From positions 558,001-622,000 of the forward strand of contig JACATO010000998.1 of the NCBI GenBank assembly GCA_018389105.1: a stretch of 64,000 nt of DNA. The letters are read 5' to 3'. The notes beneath the pieces are model-generated. The model did no database searches. It was not told the origin of the DNA and worked only from the letters and a program-made list of their open reading frames with translations. The position numbers were made by a program, and so were the translations under genes. Shown here piece by piece: positions 33,180 to 45,149 of the stretch (position 1 is the stretch's first letter; each line of letters opens with the position of its first letter). Source of the stretch: Nautilus pompilius (lineage: Eukaryota > Mollusca > Cephalopoda > Nautilida > Nautilidae).

Positions 33180-33830
33180 CCCGAGCAGCAACGTCTTTCT
33201 TTGTCGCCAGGTGTGAGTTCATTAAGGTAGGTAAAAGCCAGAACAGAGGCGCTGCTGGCCGGGTGAGGAGAAGTCAATTTAAGGCGATAGAGTCGCATTG
33301 GAGACGACAGTGGTACCCCGAGGGTGTGTCACCGAGCTGCCGGCATTCAGCGACTGCACTCGGATACTTCAGAGGACAAAGGATAATTCCGCAGGGCCAA
33401 GAAAATGACCGGTTGTTTGAAATCCCATTGACGTCGGTGAAAGCGAAAAACGGCCAGAGAAGACCCTTAATTAAACGTGGTCTATTGGTGAACACGGGTT
33501 ATGCGAAAGGGGCCGGACGCGGCGATTTAAAACAACAACGCTAAAATCGGAGGCGAGGATTAGGTGTGTCTGATTGCCGGGATCGACGTCCCCTTACCTC
33601 CTCCCGGGGAAAAAAGGGCCCCGTGTTTTGCGATGTTTGCGCTGTCGCGAAAAGAGAACCGGGTGAGATTAGAGCGCGCAGACATCTTCTCTGCTGCCCC
33701 CTAACCTTTACAATTGCGGCCTGGCCGCCAAGAAGGCGGGGGGCCTTTCGCCCCGAAGGGCTGAATCGCCACCACGGTCGGGGAACAATGAATTATGCGG
33801 AGTCAGTGACAAGGATGAAAAGCTAGGGGC
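33180..33830. promoter_or_regulatory. CpG-rich complex block, candidate regulatory element
   Basis: About 650 bp of unique, CpG-rich sequence, including a CAGAGGCGCTGCTGG segment near 33246 and a GC-rich imperfect hairpin at 33717-33760 (GGCCGCC..GGCGGG, GGGGCCTTTCGCCCC). Open frames of 70-93 codons on both strands overlap each other and lack splice support. Confidence 0.2.
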
Positions 33831-35009
33831 ACGAACGGCGTCAGCGAATACGACTCTTCTTGCTAAAAACAAACAGGAACCCACTTTTTGATCCCCCTAA
33901 AAAACGGCGGCAGAGCCCACCTACCTCCAGTACACCCAGGGGAACATCCAACCCTGACTCCGACTTAGCATCACCAGCTAAACCATCGTTTCCCTTTTCG
34001 TTTTGAATATATGGATCAAGGAAGGAAACAAACCAAAGTATATTTCTAGGCCTTTATCTGACAACCTCTTGGTAGGTGGGTCTTTACCACCACCACCACC
34101 ACCACACAGAGAGAGACTTCTAACGTTTTCTTGGAGTTTCCCCGACTGAAACAGAGTTAATTCTTTCACGGAAGACGACAAATCAAAAGGACTGCGCGGA
34201 AGATCGATGGCGGAGTGTGGATGTTATTAGTATACAACGGAAAAAATTCCATGTTTTCCGCTATTTGATTTTGGTGGATGTTTTAACGATGATTAGCGGC
34301 CTTTTGTTTTTGGTCTGGCGATTTCTAAGGCCCCCTAACCGTTACCTGCTGAACAGTTTTACTACCGCCCTCCCTCCCTCCCTACCCACCTTGTCTGCTT
34401 GTTTCTTAGAACAGCAAACAAATCAATCACATTAATAAATCTATGTATTAATTTCGACGTAATTCCGGAAATGTAAATAATAATAATAATACAAGTGGAA
34501 AAAAGGAAGAAAAACACTGGAAACCATATTTGATTCTCTTGTAAACGTAAACTAACCCAAGACTCATGCTGTGGCGGTCATGCGCACTAGATGGCTGCGG
34601 AATTAGAGAATCTAACTAGGCGGAAGCATTTACAGGCGGCAGGAAGCTTTCTTAACCTATTTAAATTCCTGTTCCTCCAAGCCGTCTGTCCAACCTCTCT
34701 TTCAAAGATGTACTTTGTCCGACCGACCATTTGCCCTTCTCCATGCACTCTCAAGTCTTGTAAAATAATATTTTAGAAACCGAAATATTTGCTTTACACG
34801 AAATAGCGAAGAACCGAAATCTATCTCTCTTCTACCTGTTTCTTACATTGAGCGGTTTTTGATATGCAGCTATTCCAACTCGCCTTAGCAATAGGATTTC
34901 ATTAACCGGTCTCACTTAGCCTACTGATGATGACAGACACCCAAAGCTTCAGATAAAGAAAAATGACCACACGGCGTCTCCATTCTAATTTTTTTTTTTT
35001 TTTTTCCGT

Positions 35010-35459
35010 TTAACAGCCATAGAATTGTGTTTTTCCTGCTGCCACCTGGCTGCGCTGCTTATACTTTTCTGGGATTTTGTCGAATAAAGGTGTGCTAACC
35101 GCCCGCGTTTTATTTACCAAGCCCTCATAAGAGGCTCGTGATGGATCGAGTTTCTCTGCTACCGGCATCTTGGAAACCCTGCCTCCCTCCCACCAAGCAC
35201 TGGGCAAGGGCTTTCTTCTCGAAATATCCTGGAGCTTTAGCAGCGGATCTCGCCATCGGTTAAAGTCCGTTCTGCACGCAAGAAAGCGAGATGTCCAGCA
35301 TTGATCCTCACAGAAGCGGGTGCGTTCCGCGTCCAAAGAGATGGGTGGGTGGGGTGCTTGCTCCTTAATGTCGGAACCTCTGTACGACATCCCGATGTCG
35401 TGACCACCAGTCTTGGTCAGACAGACGGCCGGTCCCTTTACGACATCTATTAGACCCAC
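35010..35459 (-). CDS. 149-codon open frame, hypothetical
   Basis: One of the longer frames not built from a simple repeat, with mixed, fairly coding-like codon use. It is open from a G-run (35460) to TAA and ends ..GKTQFYGC. I see no domain, signal peptide or splice site that supports it. It may be a lineage-specific protein, a retrocopy fragment or chance in GC-rich DNA. Confidence 0.2.
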   Translation of the reverse strand: MGLIDVVKGPAVCLTKTGGHDIGMSYRGSDIKEQAPHPPISLDAERTRFCEDQCWTSRFLACRTDFNRWRDPLLKLQDISRRKPLPSAWWEGGRVSKMPVAEKLDPSRASYEGLVNKTRAVSTPLFDKIPEKYKQRSQVAAGKTQFYGC

Positions 35460-36544
35460 CCCCCCCCACCAGCTGACGCCAGACTAACTGACATTGGCCC
35501 CGTTGTTGCTACAGATTAATAGACACGAAATGCTAAAAAAAAAAAAGAAAAGAAGAAGTCGGTTTCAAAGCAAAGTTGTTCCCGTCCGACCGAGGGTCCG
35601 TGGGAAAACTGTAAACCGATGATTTTCGTCGTCGCGATCGTTTCGTTCGAGCTCAATTTGCGGATTTACTGCTGTGCTGTTAGTTTCTAGTGACATCCAA
35701 GATTCTCAACAGCAACAACAACAACAACAACAACAAAAAAAGACAACTTGTAACATCGGACGCTTGGTTATTGCTGGAGTATTGTGTCAGCCAACCTCCA
35801 ACCAGTCTGGACCGGGAGATTAGTTAAGATTCTTCACGATGAAACGTAATATAAACAACACGTAACTTGTCCCTTTGTTTCGCCATTGTTGGAGATTGAG
35901 GAATGTTAATCCCCTGATAGCTGCAGGGTTTTCCCTCCTTTAAAAAAAAAAAATGATATATATCGTTTATTTGTTTGTCTCCCTCCCTCCCCCCTTACTA
36001 TTCTCCGGGCAGAAAGCGTTTCCATTTTAATAATCTCAGGTGGGATTAACGATCACGAGGAAGCTGCTTAATCGCCAGTCTTCGCGTATTTAAAGAGATT
36101 AGACGCGAAAAGGAGGGTTAAAAGGAAATGCAACGAAGCCTCCGGTTGGTGCACGCCGAAGTATCCTCGCACAGAGAATGAGAGAACCGCTGGACAGCAG
36201 CGGTAACGAGACATCGAGCGCAAGATGTGGGGAATAAAAACAAGTGGACACAACTTGTACACGTGCAGTTATCCGACTTTAGTTATTATTTTTAGAAAAA
36301 GTAATGCAATAAATTGAGAAAAAAACAAATTCAAGCGCTTCGAAAACACTAAATGCTATTTCTGTGGATCAGGGGTTGGAGGAGAGAGGAATTCATCAAA
36401 AGGAAATCGGCAAGGAATACTTTTCTGTATCTACGCCCAGGAACTTTTGTAGTTAGTGAGCCTATTTTCACTCTTTAGGTCGTTTTTTTGATCATCGGAT
36501 ATAACAGTCACCATTCATTTCTGTAAAAAATTCTTTTGAAAACA

Positions 36545-36545
<1 letters not shown>

Positions 36546-36592
<47 letters not shown>

Positions 36593-36593
36593 T
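36546..36593. repeat. (AAT)n microsatellite
   Basis: Sixteen AAT units. Confidence 0.95.
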
Positions 36594-36789
36594 CTGTGAT
36601 CTTCAAGTTAGTGTTGTCTGTTAAATAATAATGAGACAGAATGGAAATTTCTTTACAACTCTGTTCCAGGAACCAAGCGATGTCTAACGAGGCAATCGTT
36701 GTCACGGATGTCTGAAGGCCACAGTTAACACGAATTCAGAACAATGAAGATGCGCAGTTTTCCAAGGTGGAGACGCATAAACTTTTTTT

Positions 36790-37210
36790 ACTTACCTGTT
36801 CTAACTGAGCCGCCTTTTGTGTGCCGGGTTTAATTACTTTTGCGGCATTGTTTATCTAAATCACGAAAGCTTTTCCAAACCAGTTCCATTTGGCTCGCAT
36901 TCAGACATTAGCTGCGAATAAATTTTGCATAAGCTCTGTCTCCTGCTGGGAGGAGCATCCAAAATGGCGACGCTGTATTGCTTGTTGTAGGGAGGTTAAT
37001 GGAATCAATTAAGTTCTGCAGCTCCTTTTGTGTGCAGTCCCATTGTGAATTTCATTTAATGGTCAGTACATGAAAAAACAAACAGCTTTGGAGTGGACCT
37101 TAATTTGACTGGTTAATACTTTATGTGAAGACATTAAGCTGGAGCCAGTGGCATACACGCTAGCATCCGCTAAATAGACTGAAGCACGCCGCCATGGGAA
37201 GGTAACGCGT
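36790..37210. promoter_or_regulatory. Candidate conserved regulatory element / promoter
   Basis: Unique sequence rich in developmental motifs: TAATTA near 36830, ATTTTGCATAAG (octamer-like) near 36922, AAAATGGCGACG (YY1-like) at 36961, CATTGTG (SOX-like) at 37041 and ATTTAATGG (homeodomain-like) near 37054. On the minus strand a perfect donor AACAG|GTAAGTAA ends at 36793. At 37194 a perfect Kozak GCCGCCATGG precedes GGAAG|GTAACG on plus. Confidence 0.3.
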
Positions 37211-38003
37211 GCATGCGCTTGCTAGAGTACTTCCTTACCCTCCCCTGTTCTCTGGCCTGCTGCGGTATGCTGGGAAATTGCCGTCTTCTCCAAGGCTCTC
37301 CCGCAGTTGGCGGTGAGTCCAGCCAAATGACGAATTCCAAATAAAGACGGTAATACGTTTAATACCAATGAAAAACAGATCACACATGTACACATACATA
37401 CCTGACTTCTTTATTATTTTGTTTAGGGGTGAAGCCAATTAAAATCTTCGTATCTGTCAAGCCATGATGTACAGTATGAGCGACATCATAGCTCTCCTGT
37501 CGAAAAAAATCACGAATGTCTGTGCGCGTCATAGTTGTGCATCGCTACCTTTTCTACTCTCACTTACGGAAACTTCAAAAACGCAAGATGTAGATCTGCG
37601 GTATGAGAATATTTAATTATCTAATTCGTAATCAGTATTTTAGCACTGAAACCAAGTTATAAACATCGGTAATGTATGATAAACGTTTTTTAAGTTTTTT
37701 TTAAAAAAGATAATTATACATATTTTTCTAATTATTCGAACTTACCCCGGACTGGGTTAATCTAGTTCATCATTTGGATATACCGACCTATTAAAGAAGA
37801 TAATACTCGTTTTACAAAAGCTTTAATCTGGCTAAAGGCACGTTAATAAGAAGAAAATCTCGCTCAGATACGAACAGCATCTGTAACATATCTCCGCCTC
37901 GTTTGGTTTCCAAGTCAACAGGAGCCGTAGAGGAACATCATGCACGGTTAAGTGCTATGAGGTTAATACGCCGCAAAATTTGACTCTTTTTATCTTTTTT
38001 CAG

Positions 38004-38133
38004 TGATAGAGTCATGATGCTTTGTTCTGAAGAAGACAAAAGTAGGGGAAATAACCGATTTCATTACTGGTTACCACCTCCCTAACAGACTCAACGCTGC
38101 CGCCGCAGACACCCGTCTTGTGTATTCTTCAGG
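38004..38133 (+). ncRNA. Splice-flanked non-coding exon candidate (130 nt)
   Basis: CTCTTTTTATCTTTTTTCAG precedes and CTTCAG|GTAAGTGG follows, both near-perfect. All three frames contain stops, the longest open stretch starting MLCSEEDKSRGNN before TAA. It fits a 5' UTR exon of a plus-strand gene or a lncRNA exon. An (ATT)n tract begins about 115 bp downstream. Confidence 0.3.
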
Positions 38134-38250
38134 TAAGTGGAATCAATTGTCGTCGTCGATTTATACCTGAGCACCGTATTTATAGCATTTCAATCGAGTG
38201 ATGTAGGAGTCTTCATCCCCCAGTACCCCATCTTCTTGCAGTAGCGTCCA

Positions 38251-38252
38251 AC

Positions 38253-38309
<57 letters not shown>
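38251..38309. repeat. (ATT)n microsatellite
   Basis: About 58 bp of TTA repeat. Confidence 0.95.
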
Positions 38310-38310
<1 letters not shown>

Positions 38311-40272
38311 TACTTTTTAAAATTAATTTTCGACTGCATTTTATACAAATGTATTACAGAAGTTTTACTTGCAGCACGAAATGTTTATTTAATAGATTTT
38401 TACAAGAAGGTAAAAGTCGCATTTGTATCCGGGTGGCATCGTTCAAAGTACAGATACAGAACAGAGTGCGCTGTTCTCTTTTCCGACTGTCGCAGGTGAA
38501 GAGACAGTTTTCCTGCGTGTGCGGGGATTTTAAATTAAACCTACTTCCGTCTGTCTGTCTGTCCGTCTGTCTGTTTGGGGAGAAAGTCATTTAAAAATTA
38601 AAGCGCGAATTCGTTTTTCTTTTTGTTGTTGGAATATTTGTAAGACGAACAACAGAAAGCCGTGTTTATCCAGTGTAACAACCCGGCGGCGGGGTAGAGA
38701 CCCCAAGACGGTTTCCACAGCCCTCACCCAGCCAACCCGACCCGACCCGACCCTTAATGTCGGCCGATTCGCAAATGTTTGATATCATTTAAAAAATAAA
38801 TAAATAAACCGATTGGAAAGGTAATCAACTAAGACTACAACCCCTCCCCCCCCCGCGGCCTATTCTAGTGATGATTTGGGTTGCGGGGGGGGGGGTGAAT
38901 CACCGAAACCCACATCCCACCGTTTTGCCCCCTTTATCCAGCAGTGGGGACGGGCCCGGTTATATCCCGCCCCACCGAGACAAACACAGCCGATTCTTGG
39001 GTAATCAGAAATGGCTGACCTGAAACGTCGGCCGAGATGTCAGCTCCGCATCTTTTGTTCGCGTAAGTCAAGTCTGGGTTTTCAGTCAGCCCCGCTGGAA
39101 AATGTGACAGTTGGTTGCAAGATTCCTGGAAACACTTCATCAAACCAGCCGGCCCCCAGTTTATCCACCTCGAGGCTGTTGGCCAGTCCAGCCCGCCCGC
39201 TCGCCCGCCCTGTTTGTACAGCCTGCGCTCAGTAATATTTTATAATTAAGGTGCAAATGGAACTGGCGCTTGGCATTCAGTCCTTAACTGACTCCTTGTC
39301 GTCACGCGTCCCGCCGTTCTTGTTTGCTTCCTCCTCCCCCTCCCCCACACCATTCTCACTATCCTACAAACTCTCCCTGCTTTTCTCCCATCTCGCCGCC
39401 TCCTAGTTCCCTTCGTCGTTTCCAAGACAACACTCCAACTTCCCCGCGCAGTTGGTAGCGGTAATTAGTCGGGGACTGCATTGTGGGAGGTCACAAATGT
39501 TATCCGGGATTTGTAAAAAAAGTCCTCTAAATTTGTGTACCCGTGAAATCTGTACTGTTTCATTTTCCCTGGCAGCGCTGGGACTACATTTGCAAAAGAA
39601 AATAATTAACCCATTTCTGTCACGTCGGTCTTTCCTTAGCCACCAAAGACTAAGAAAGAGGCCATTAAACTAACTGTTTATTCTCCGGTTGTCGCTCGGT
39701 CGAATAACCACCACCCGATACTTTAGTAAACAAAGTAGCACTGTATAGACCGCACGGTGCTACAGTGTTGTTTAGCATAAAATAGAAGTATTGCAAACTG
39801 TATAAGGTCCACTTACAAACACAGTGTCGTGTCGGAACATTCACAGGACGAGCAGTTATGGATGACTTCACAAATTCGGATGAACTAACTACGTGGTTGC
39901 TTTAATTTGAAAAACATTTTTGTATCATGTCTTTTACACGGTCTTTGTTAAGGACGGTGATGTTCACTGCTTTTGTTGACTAGTGGAAACGTTCGTGGGT
40001 AAAACCATTTATCCCTACAGTTGTTTTTCGAAAACATTATTTATTAGAATACCGTTCACTGTCGCCATTGTTTTAAGAAAGTGTTAATGCGATCCCAACA
40101 TAGTAAAAGATCCTTTAAAAAAAAAATGGAAACAACGAAACCAGATTTTCGTAAATAGTCCGTTTGCCTGTGTTCACGGTCGAGAGCTTTGAAGTGTTTT
40201 GTTTCCTGCATTGCTGTTTCGTTTTCTATCCTTCCCCCCAACCTTAAAAAAGAAATCCCTGCGTTGTTCAAC

Positions 40273-40348
<76 letters not shown>
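40273..40348. repeat. (GT)n microsatellite
   Basis: GT repeat with one GGTG slip near the middle. Confidence 0.95.
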
Positions 40349-40350
<2 letters not shown>

Positions 40351-40389
40351 CCAAAGAGTGATTTAAAGACAAAGTCAGGGCGCACAGTT

Positions 40390-40720
40390 TATGCCGGCTG
40401 CCACCTGCTCCAACATCTTGTTAGAGTATTTTAGACCGGCTCTCGCGGTTTGACGAGCACCAAACACAGCAGCAGTCGGTCTTAACATGGGGCCAGGATA
40501 TGACAAACATTTCCTGTGGGTGATGATGAGTTCGGAGCCGAGCTGCGGCGCTCTGTGGATAATAACACTTCACGAGCTGGCTCGGAAGCGCTTTTTTCAT
40601 AACGAGGCCGCCCATTGGCCAGAGTGTGGCGGGTCAATTTGCTGACACTAATTTCTTCCTCACCAGTCGAGAGCTCACCTGCCTCATTCAGAACGACACG
40701 GAAGGGAGAAATGATGAAGT
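40390..40720. promoter_or_regulatory. Unique GC-moderate block, candidate enhancer
   Basis: High-complexity sequence directly after the GT repeat, with CATTGGCCAGAG (CCAAT-like) near 40612, GACAAACATTTCC near 40491 and several CAGCTG-like E-boxes. No coding or splice evidence; candidate only. Confidence 0.2.
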
Positions 40721-41189
40721 AAGGGGCGAGAGAGAGGGAGAGGGTTGGAAGGACGATAAAATCAATAGACGAAGGCTGATCTGAGTGGGTGACAATTTAC
40801 GCCTTGACCTTTCTTTGCCGCTTAAGTCAAAGGAAAACTTTAATTACAAACCATACTAAAAGCAAACAGGCATCATTTCATACTTTTTAGGGGTTTTTTC
40901 TTCCCCCGAGTGAAGAGCTCTCCTCCAGGCGATTGTTATTGATTATGTTCACTCCCTAACCCGTCCAACCACTCTCTTTATCCCGCATGTGTGGGTTAGG
41001 GGGCAGGAAAGGGTTGTATCCGGCCTAAAAGACTTGTTGCCTTAGAAACTTTGTTTTTAGCTGCTGTTCTAAGTCTTTCCTCAGCCTACATAACATTAAT
41101 TTCTAAACAGAAAACCGAGAGTTATAATTTCTTTTTAATTAGCGCACAAGAAAAACGAAAATTTTCCTCATGGCTCACAATTTGTTATT

Positions 41190-41400
41190 ATTTTTTTTTA
41201 ATCTCCCGGTAAACTCGCTGCTGCTGCACACATCTAATTTGCTGAAGTAATTATTATGCATTTGTCTCTTTTGGTGGTAGACGTCACAAGATTATATAGA
41301 TTCTCAAACTAATGGCGGAGTTCTGACAACTGGGCTAAATAAACCCTCCCTGCTGATAGTTCAGGCTCATTTGACATAATTCTTTTTTTCTTTCTCTAAA
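41190..41400. promoter_or_regulatory. AT-rich motif-dense block, candidate enhancer
   Basis: It contains TAATTATTATGCATTTG (POU/homeodomain-like), TCTAATTTGC and ACGTCAC in unique sequence. No coding evidence; candidate only. Confidence 0.2.
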
Positions 41401-42084
41401 TATCTAATGCGATCCATTTAGCGTAATCGATGATTGTTGGGCGTGATAAAACAGTGGATAGGGTAGAACCAATCCTCTCGTGTTGCATTTAAAACATAGT
41501 AAAGGAAACGCAATGTCCCATTGTTCGCCGTCATTATCGAACTTGGCGGTGGCCAGCACTGTATCGTTAAAGAGAACGTCAAACCCTCGCGTCTCCGCCA
41601 GCTGTAGTCCATGTGTCTAACATGTGCAAACTTCTAAATTGTTTTACTTTATCGAAAATCGTGCCACTGTGACGGGATTTCAGCGAAATCGATAGTCAGG
41701 CTGATTTGGCGAATAGGTCCATTCGAAAAAAAATTGTTTGGACGCGTTTGCAGTATCCGCCAATGCTAGGGATTCCTACCCGGTGTCGGGCGGAACGAAC
41801 AGGATGGCGGGTCGCAATGGATCGTGTGTTCTGAGGGGATGGGACGCGTGCTGTGGGTGCATCGTTCACTTCCTTCAGTTTGATCAGCGGCTTCCAATAA
41901 ACTGACAAAGTAATCAGCCAGTCACCTCAACGCAAACATTTCTCCATTTATCAGGCAAACAAACGAAACCACTGTTCGCGGAACTCCTCTCTATGTTTTT
42001 GAGGCGAAAATCGTATGGGTGCTGCGGAACATGCGCGGAAACTCGTTAACACTGAAATATGAATGTATTGCAGTGATTAAACAC

Positions 42085-42925
42085 CTATCTCTCTCTCTCT
42101 CTCTCACTCTCTCTGTACTGACGCCATCTGTCTCTCTCTTTCTCGGTACTGACGTCATCTTTCTCTCTGTACTGACGTCAGATCTCTCTCTCTCACTCTC
42201 TCTGTGTACTGATGCCACCTGTCTCTCTCTTTCTCTGTATTAACGTCATCTCTCTCTGTGTGTACTGACGTCATCTCTCTCTCTGTACTGACGTCATCTC
42301 TCTCTCTGTACTGACGTCATATCTCTCTCTCTGTGTACTGACGCCATCTGTCTCTCTCTTTCTCGGTACTGACGTCATCTTTCTGTACTGACGTCAGATC
42401 TCTCTCTCTCACTCTCTGTGTACTGACGCCACCTGTCTCTCTCTTTCTCTGTATTAACGTCATCTCTCTCTGTGTGTACTGACGTCATCTCTCTCTCTGT
42501 ACTGACGTCAGATCTCTCTCTCACTCTCTCTCTGTACTGTCGTCATCTCTCTCTCTCTACTGACGTCAGATCTCTCTCTCACTCTCTCCCTCTGTGTTGT
42601 GACACCATCTGTCTGTCTCTTTCTCGGTACTGACGCCATCTTTCTCTCTGTACTGACGTCATCTCTCTCTCTGTACTGACGTCAGATCTCTCTCTCTCAC
42701 TCTCTCTGTGTACTGACGCCACCTGTCTCTCTCTTTCTCTGTATTAACGTCATCTCTCTACTGACGTCAGATCTCTCTCTCTCTACTGACGTCAGATCTC
42801 TCTCTCACTCTCTCCCTCTTCTGTTGTGACACCATCTCTCTCTCTCTTTCTCGGTACTGACGTCATCTTTCTCTATGTACTGACGTCAGATCTCTCTCTC
42901 TCTCTCTCTGTACTGACGTCATCTC
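42085..42925. repeat. Minisatellite 2: TGACGTCA (CRE) array
   Basis: About 0.84 kb of CT-rich repeat in which TACTGACGTCATCTCTCTCTGT-like units recur. I count 17 perfect TGACGTCA octamers plus TAACGTCA and TGACGCCA variants. TGACGTCA is the palindromic CRE bound by CREB/ATF bZIP dimers. Shared unit structure shows that this array and the one at 21.3-22.4 kb have a common origin. Confidence 0.9.
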
Positions 42926-43140
42926 CCTCTGTCTCACCCTTTCTCTTCTCTTCCCTTTCTGTGGCTTCTCCCTTTTTCCAGTCCTTCCTTCACACCACAT
43001 TTTGAAGAATCCCACAAAAGTTGAAGAAACAAACTCCCTGACAAAAGAAGCAAGGGAAATTTGTTGTACAGTACTTGATGTGCCCTGTTGTACCGGATTC
43101 CTAAGTTCGTTGAAAGCTGATAATGTTTGCTGTCTACCAC

Positions 43141-44280
43141 TAAGAAGACATGTTGTTGTTAATGTTTAAATCTTGAGTTCCCTTTCATTTAACTGTAGAA
43201 TTAAACCAGGAACAGAAAAATATTCATCTTTAGTCAATTCTATTCAAACATGAAACGAATATATCTACAAACGCTTTCAGAGCCATTCACAATGAACGAA
43301 AATAAGTTTGTCTTGGTTTTACATTATAAGAATTTGTATATATTAAATTTCACAAAAATATGAAAACGAAAGTTATAAGTGAAAGTTCATGTGCTGGTTC
43401 TTCAGATATGAAATTACTTCTCAGCCATTAATATATCCACAAACAGCGGCAGCCATAACCGCGGTGCGCACAGCTTGTAGGTGTTAAGTTATACACGCCA
43501 CAAAACGTGCTACCTACAATAAATTTATGTTGAAATCCTCACAACAAGAGACTTTTTCATCAAAATGGTCCACATTTGTGGGCGTAGGCAATTGAAATGC
43601 ATTTATAAATTAGCCAGCATGGCAATCAGGACTTTCGTTTGTTTTTGGTAGATAAAGAGTGCCAGCTGGTACAACAGCTATCCACCCACCTGCCCCCCAC
43701 CTCCGATCTGTTTGTTTGTTTTTGATTCTCTGGCTTATTCATCTTCACGACGAACTGGTCATTTTCTTGTTTGACAAAACAAACGAAGCTAATTGCGGAG
43801 AATTAAAAAAAAAAAACAACAAAAACTGCCACTGGTTTTGATAACCAGTACTTCATTTAAAAAAAAATGTAATTCATTGCTCTTTAATGCGAGCAATTAT
43901 CTGAAACAGAGATCGAGCGAGCCCCCTGTGACTAGAAATACTTCTTTTGTTATTCTAATATATACATTTTTTAAAACCGTTTTCTTTAAAAGAAACTTCG
44001 TGCACTTTTGAAAATGCTGAAGTGGGTTTTACGTAGGTTGCCAGAAAGCCAACAAAGTCTCATGTCTTATCCCCCGACCGATTAAACACTTTAGTTGGAT
44101 TAACGATTAGTACCTGAGGTCACTTAGCTCATTAAAGTCAAAAGCATCGCAGTTTGTGTACAAGAGTTACGTCCCTTCCACTATTAAGCAAAACAATGTT
44201 GGGGGGGGCGAGAAAATAGAAGTCGCGATCCGTCTCAAGGACTCTGACGAGTTCTTCCCCTGCTGATTATTTCATTGGCT
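43141..44280. other. AT-rich intergenic DNA, nothing recognised
   Basis: Contains A-runs at 43806-43817 and a G-run at 44201-44208. No exon with paired splice sites was found. Confidence 0.4.
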
Positions 44281-44288
44281 GAACTTAC

Positions 44289-44335
44289 TACGCCCCGTGT
44301 CAGACCAGTATGGATGGCTTCGTGGCTTTCAGCTC
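44289..44335 (-). other. Splice-flanked island, possible exon (47 nt)
   Basis: The minus strand has TTTTTCTTTTGCTAACAAA (T-rich with branch consensus CTAAC), then ATACACAG, 47 nt with one open frame (AESHEAIHTGLTRGV) and the donor GGCGTA|GTAAGTTC. It cannot be joined in phase to the exon pair at 51-53 kb without a stop. Confidence 0.2.
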
Positions 44336-45045
44336 CTGTGTATATTTATGCGAAATTTGTTAGCAAAAGAAAAATATATCTGTTCTTATTGCAGCAGATG
44401 GGGAAAAAAGGAAAAAAAAGATATATATATAAAGTTACAAGAAGTTAATTCTGAAGTGTGACATGTTGGCAGAGGAAACGTTTGTAGAAGATAACGGTGA
44501 CACAATGCGAGATACGAATCTCCGCGATGCCCCTTTTGACACGGCTCTTCTGTCTCTCTCGCGCGGTTCGCTGGATCTCCTAAGAGCCCCCCCCCACGGG
44601 AAAATAAAAAGGAAAAAGAAGCCTTCAGCTGAGATAGCATCTCGTCGCGATTAAGCCGACGATTGTTCTCGAGTGGCTTCTTACTCGGCTTTCGTCCTGA
44701 GAGGTTACCAAGCGCCAATTACGTCCAGAGAGAGAGAGAGAGAGAGATTATTCGCTAAAAGTCACCGTCTGTGGTGAAAGTTGGGGTGGGGGGAAGGGGG
44801 AACTTGTCAGACTTATCAGCAGGGATTTTCGAGAAATCCCCATTGTCGTCCTGAACAAGAGGCCATGTCAGTTTTCGAACAGATTAACAGCGTTCCCTGC
44901 TAATTGGGGCCTCGTTGACCGTCCCATGCTTATTCAGTCCCACGGGCAGGTAAATTACGAGAAAATGACCACCACAAGGTTTCGAGTCCGGACACCTCTT
45001 GCATAATGTCTCGCTTTGTCTAGGTCTGCCTCGATATTTCTTTAC

Positions 45046-45098
45046 CTCGTGACAAGCCGCTATTAGTTGACAAGGGGCTTCGTAGAAAACTAATCGCA
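45046..45098 (-). other. Splice-flanked island, possible exon (53 nt)
   Basis: Acceptor CTTGGAAACCCTTTAG, 53 nt open (RLVFYEAPCQLIAACHE) and donor CACGAG|GTAAAGAAA. It is phase-compatible with the exon ending at 51102, so it might be a downstream exon of gene B. The distance and the lack of transcript data make this weak. Confidence 0.2.
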
Positions 45099-45149
45099 CT
45101 AAAGGGTTTCCAAGCAATTAAGGAGAAGTTAAGAAGACGGACTCGGTTT

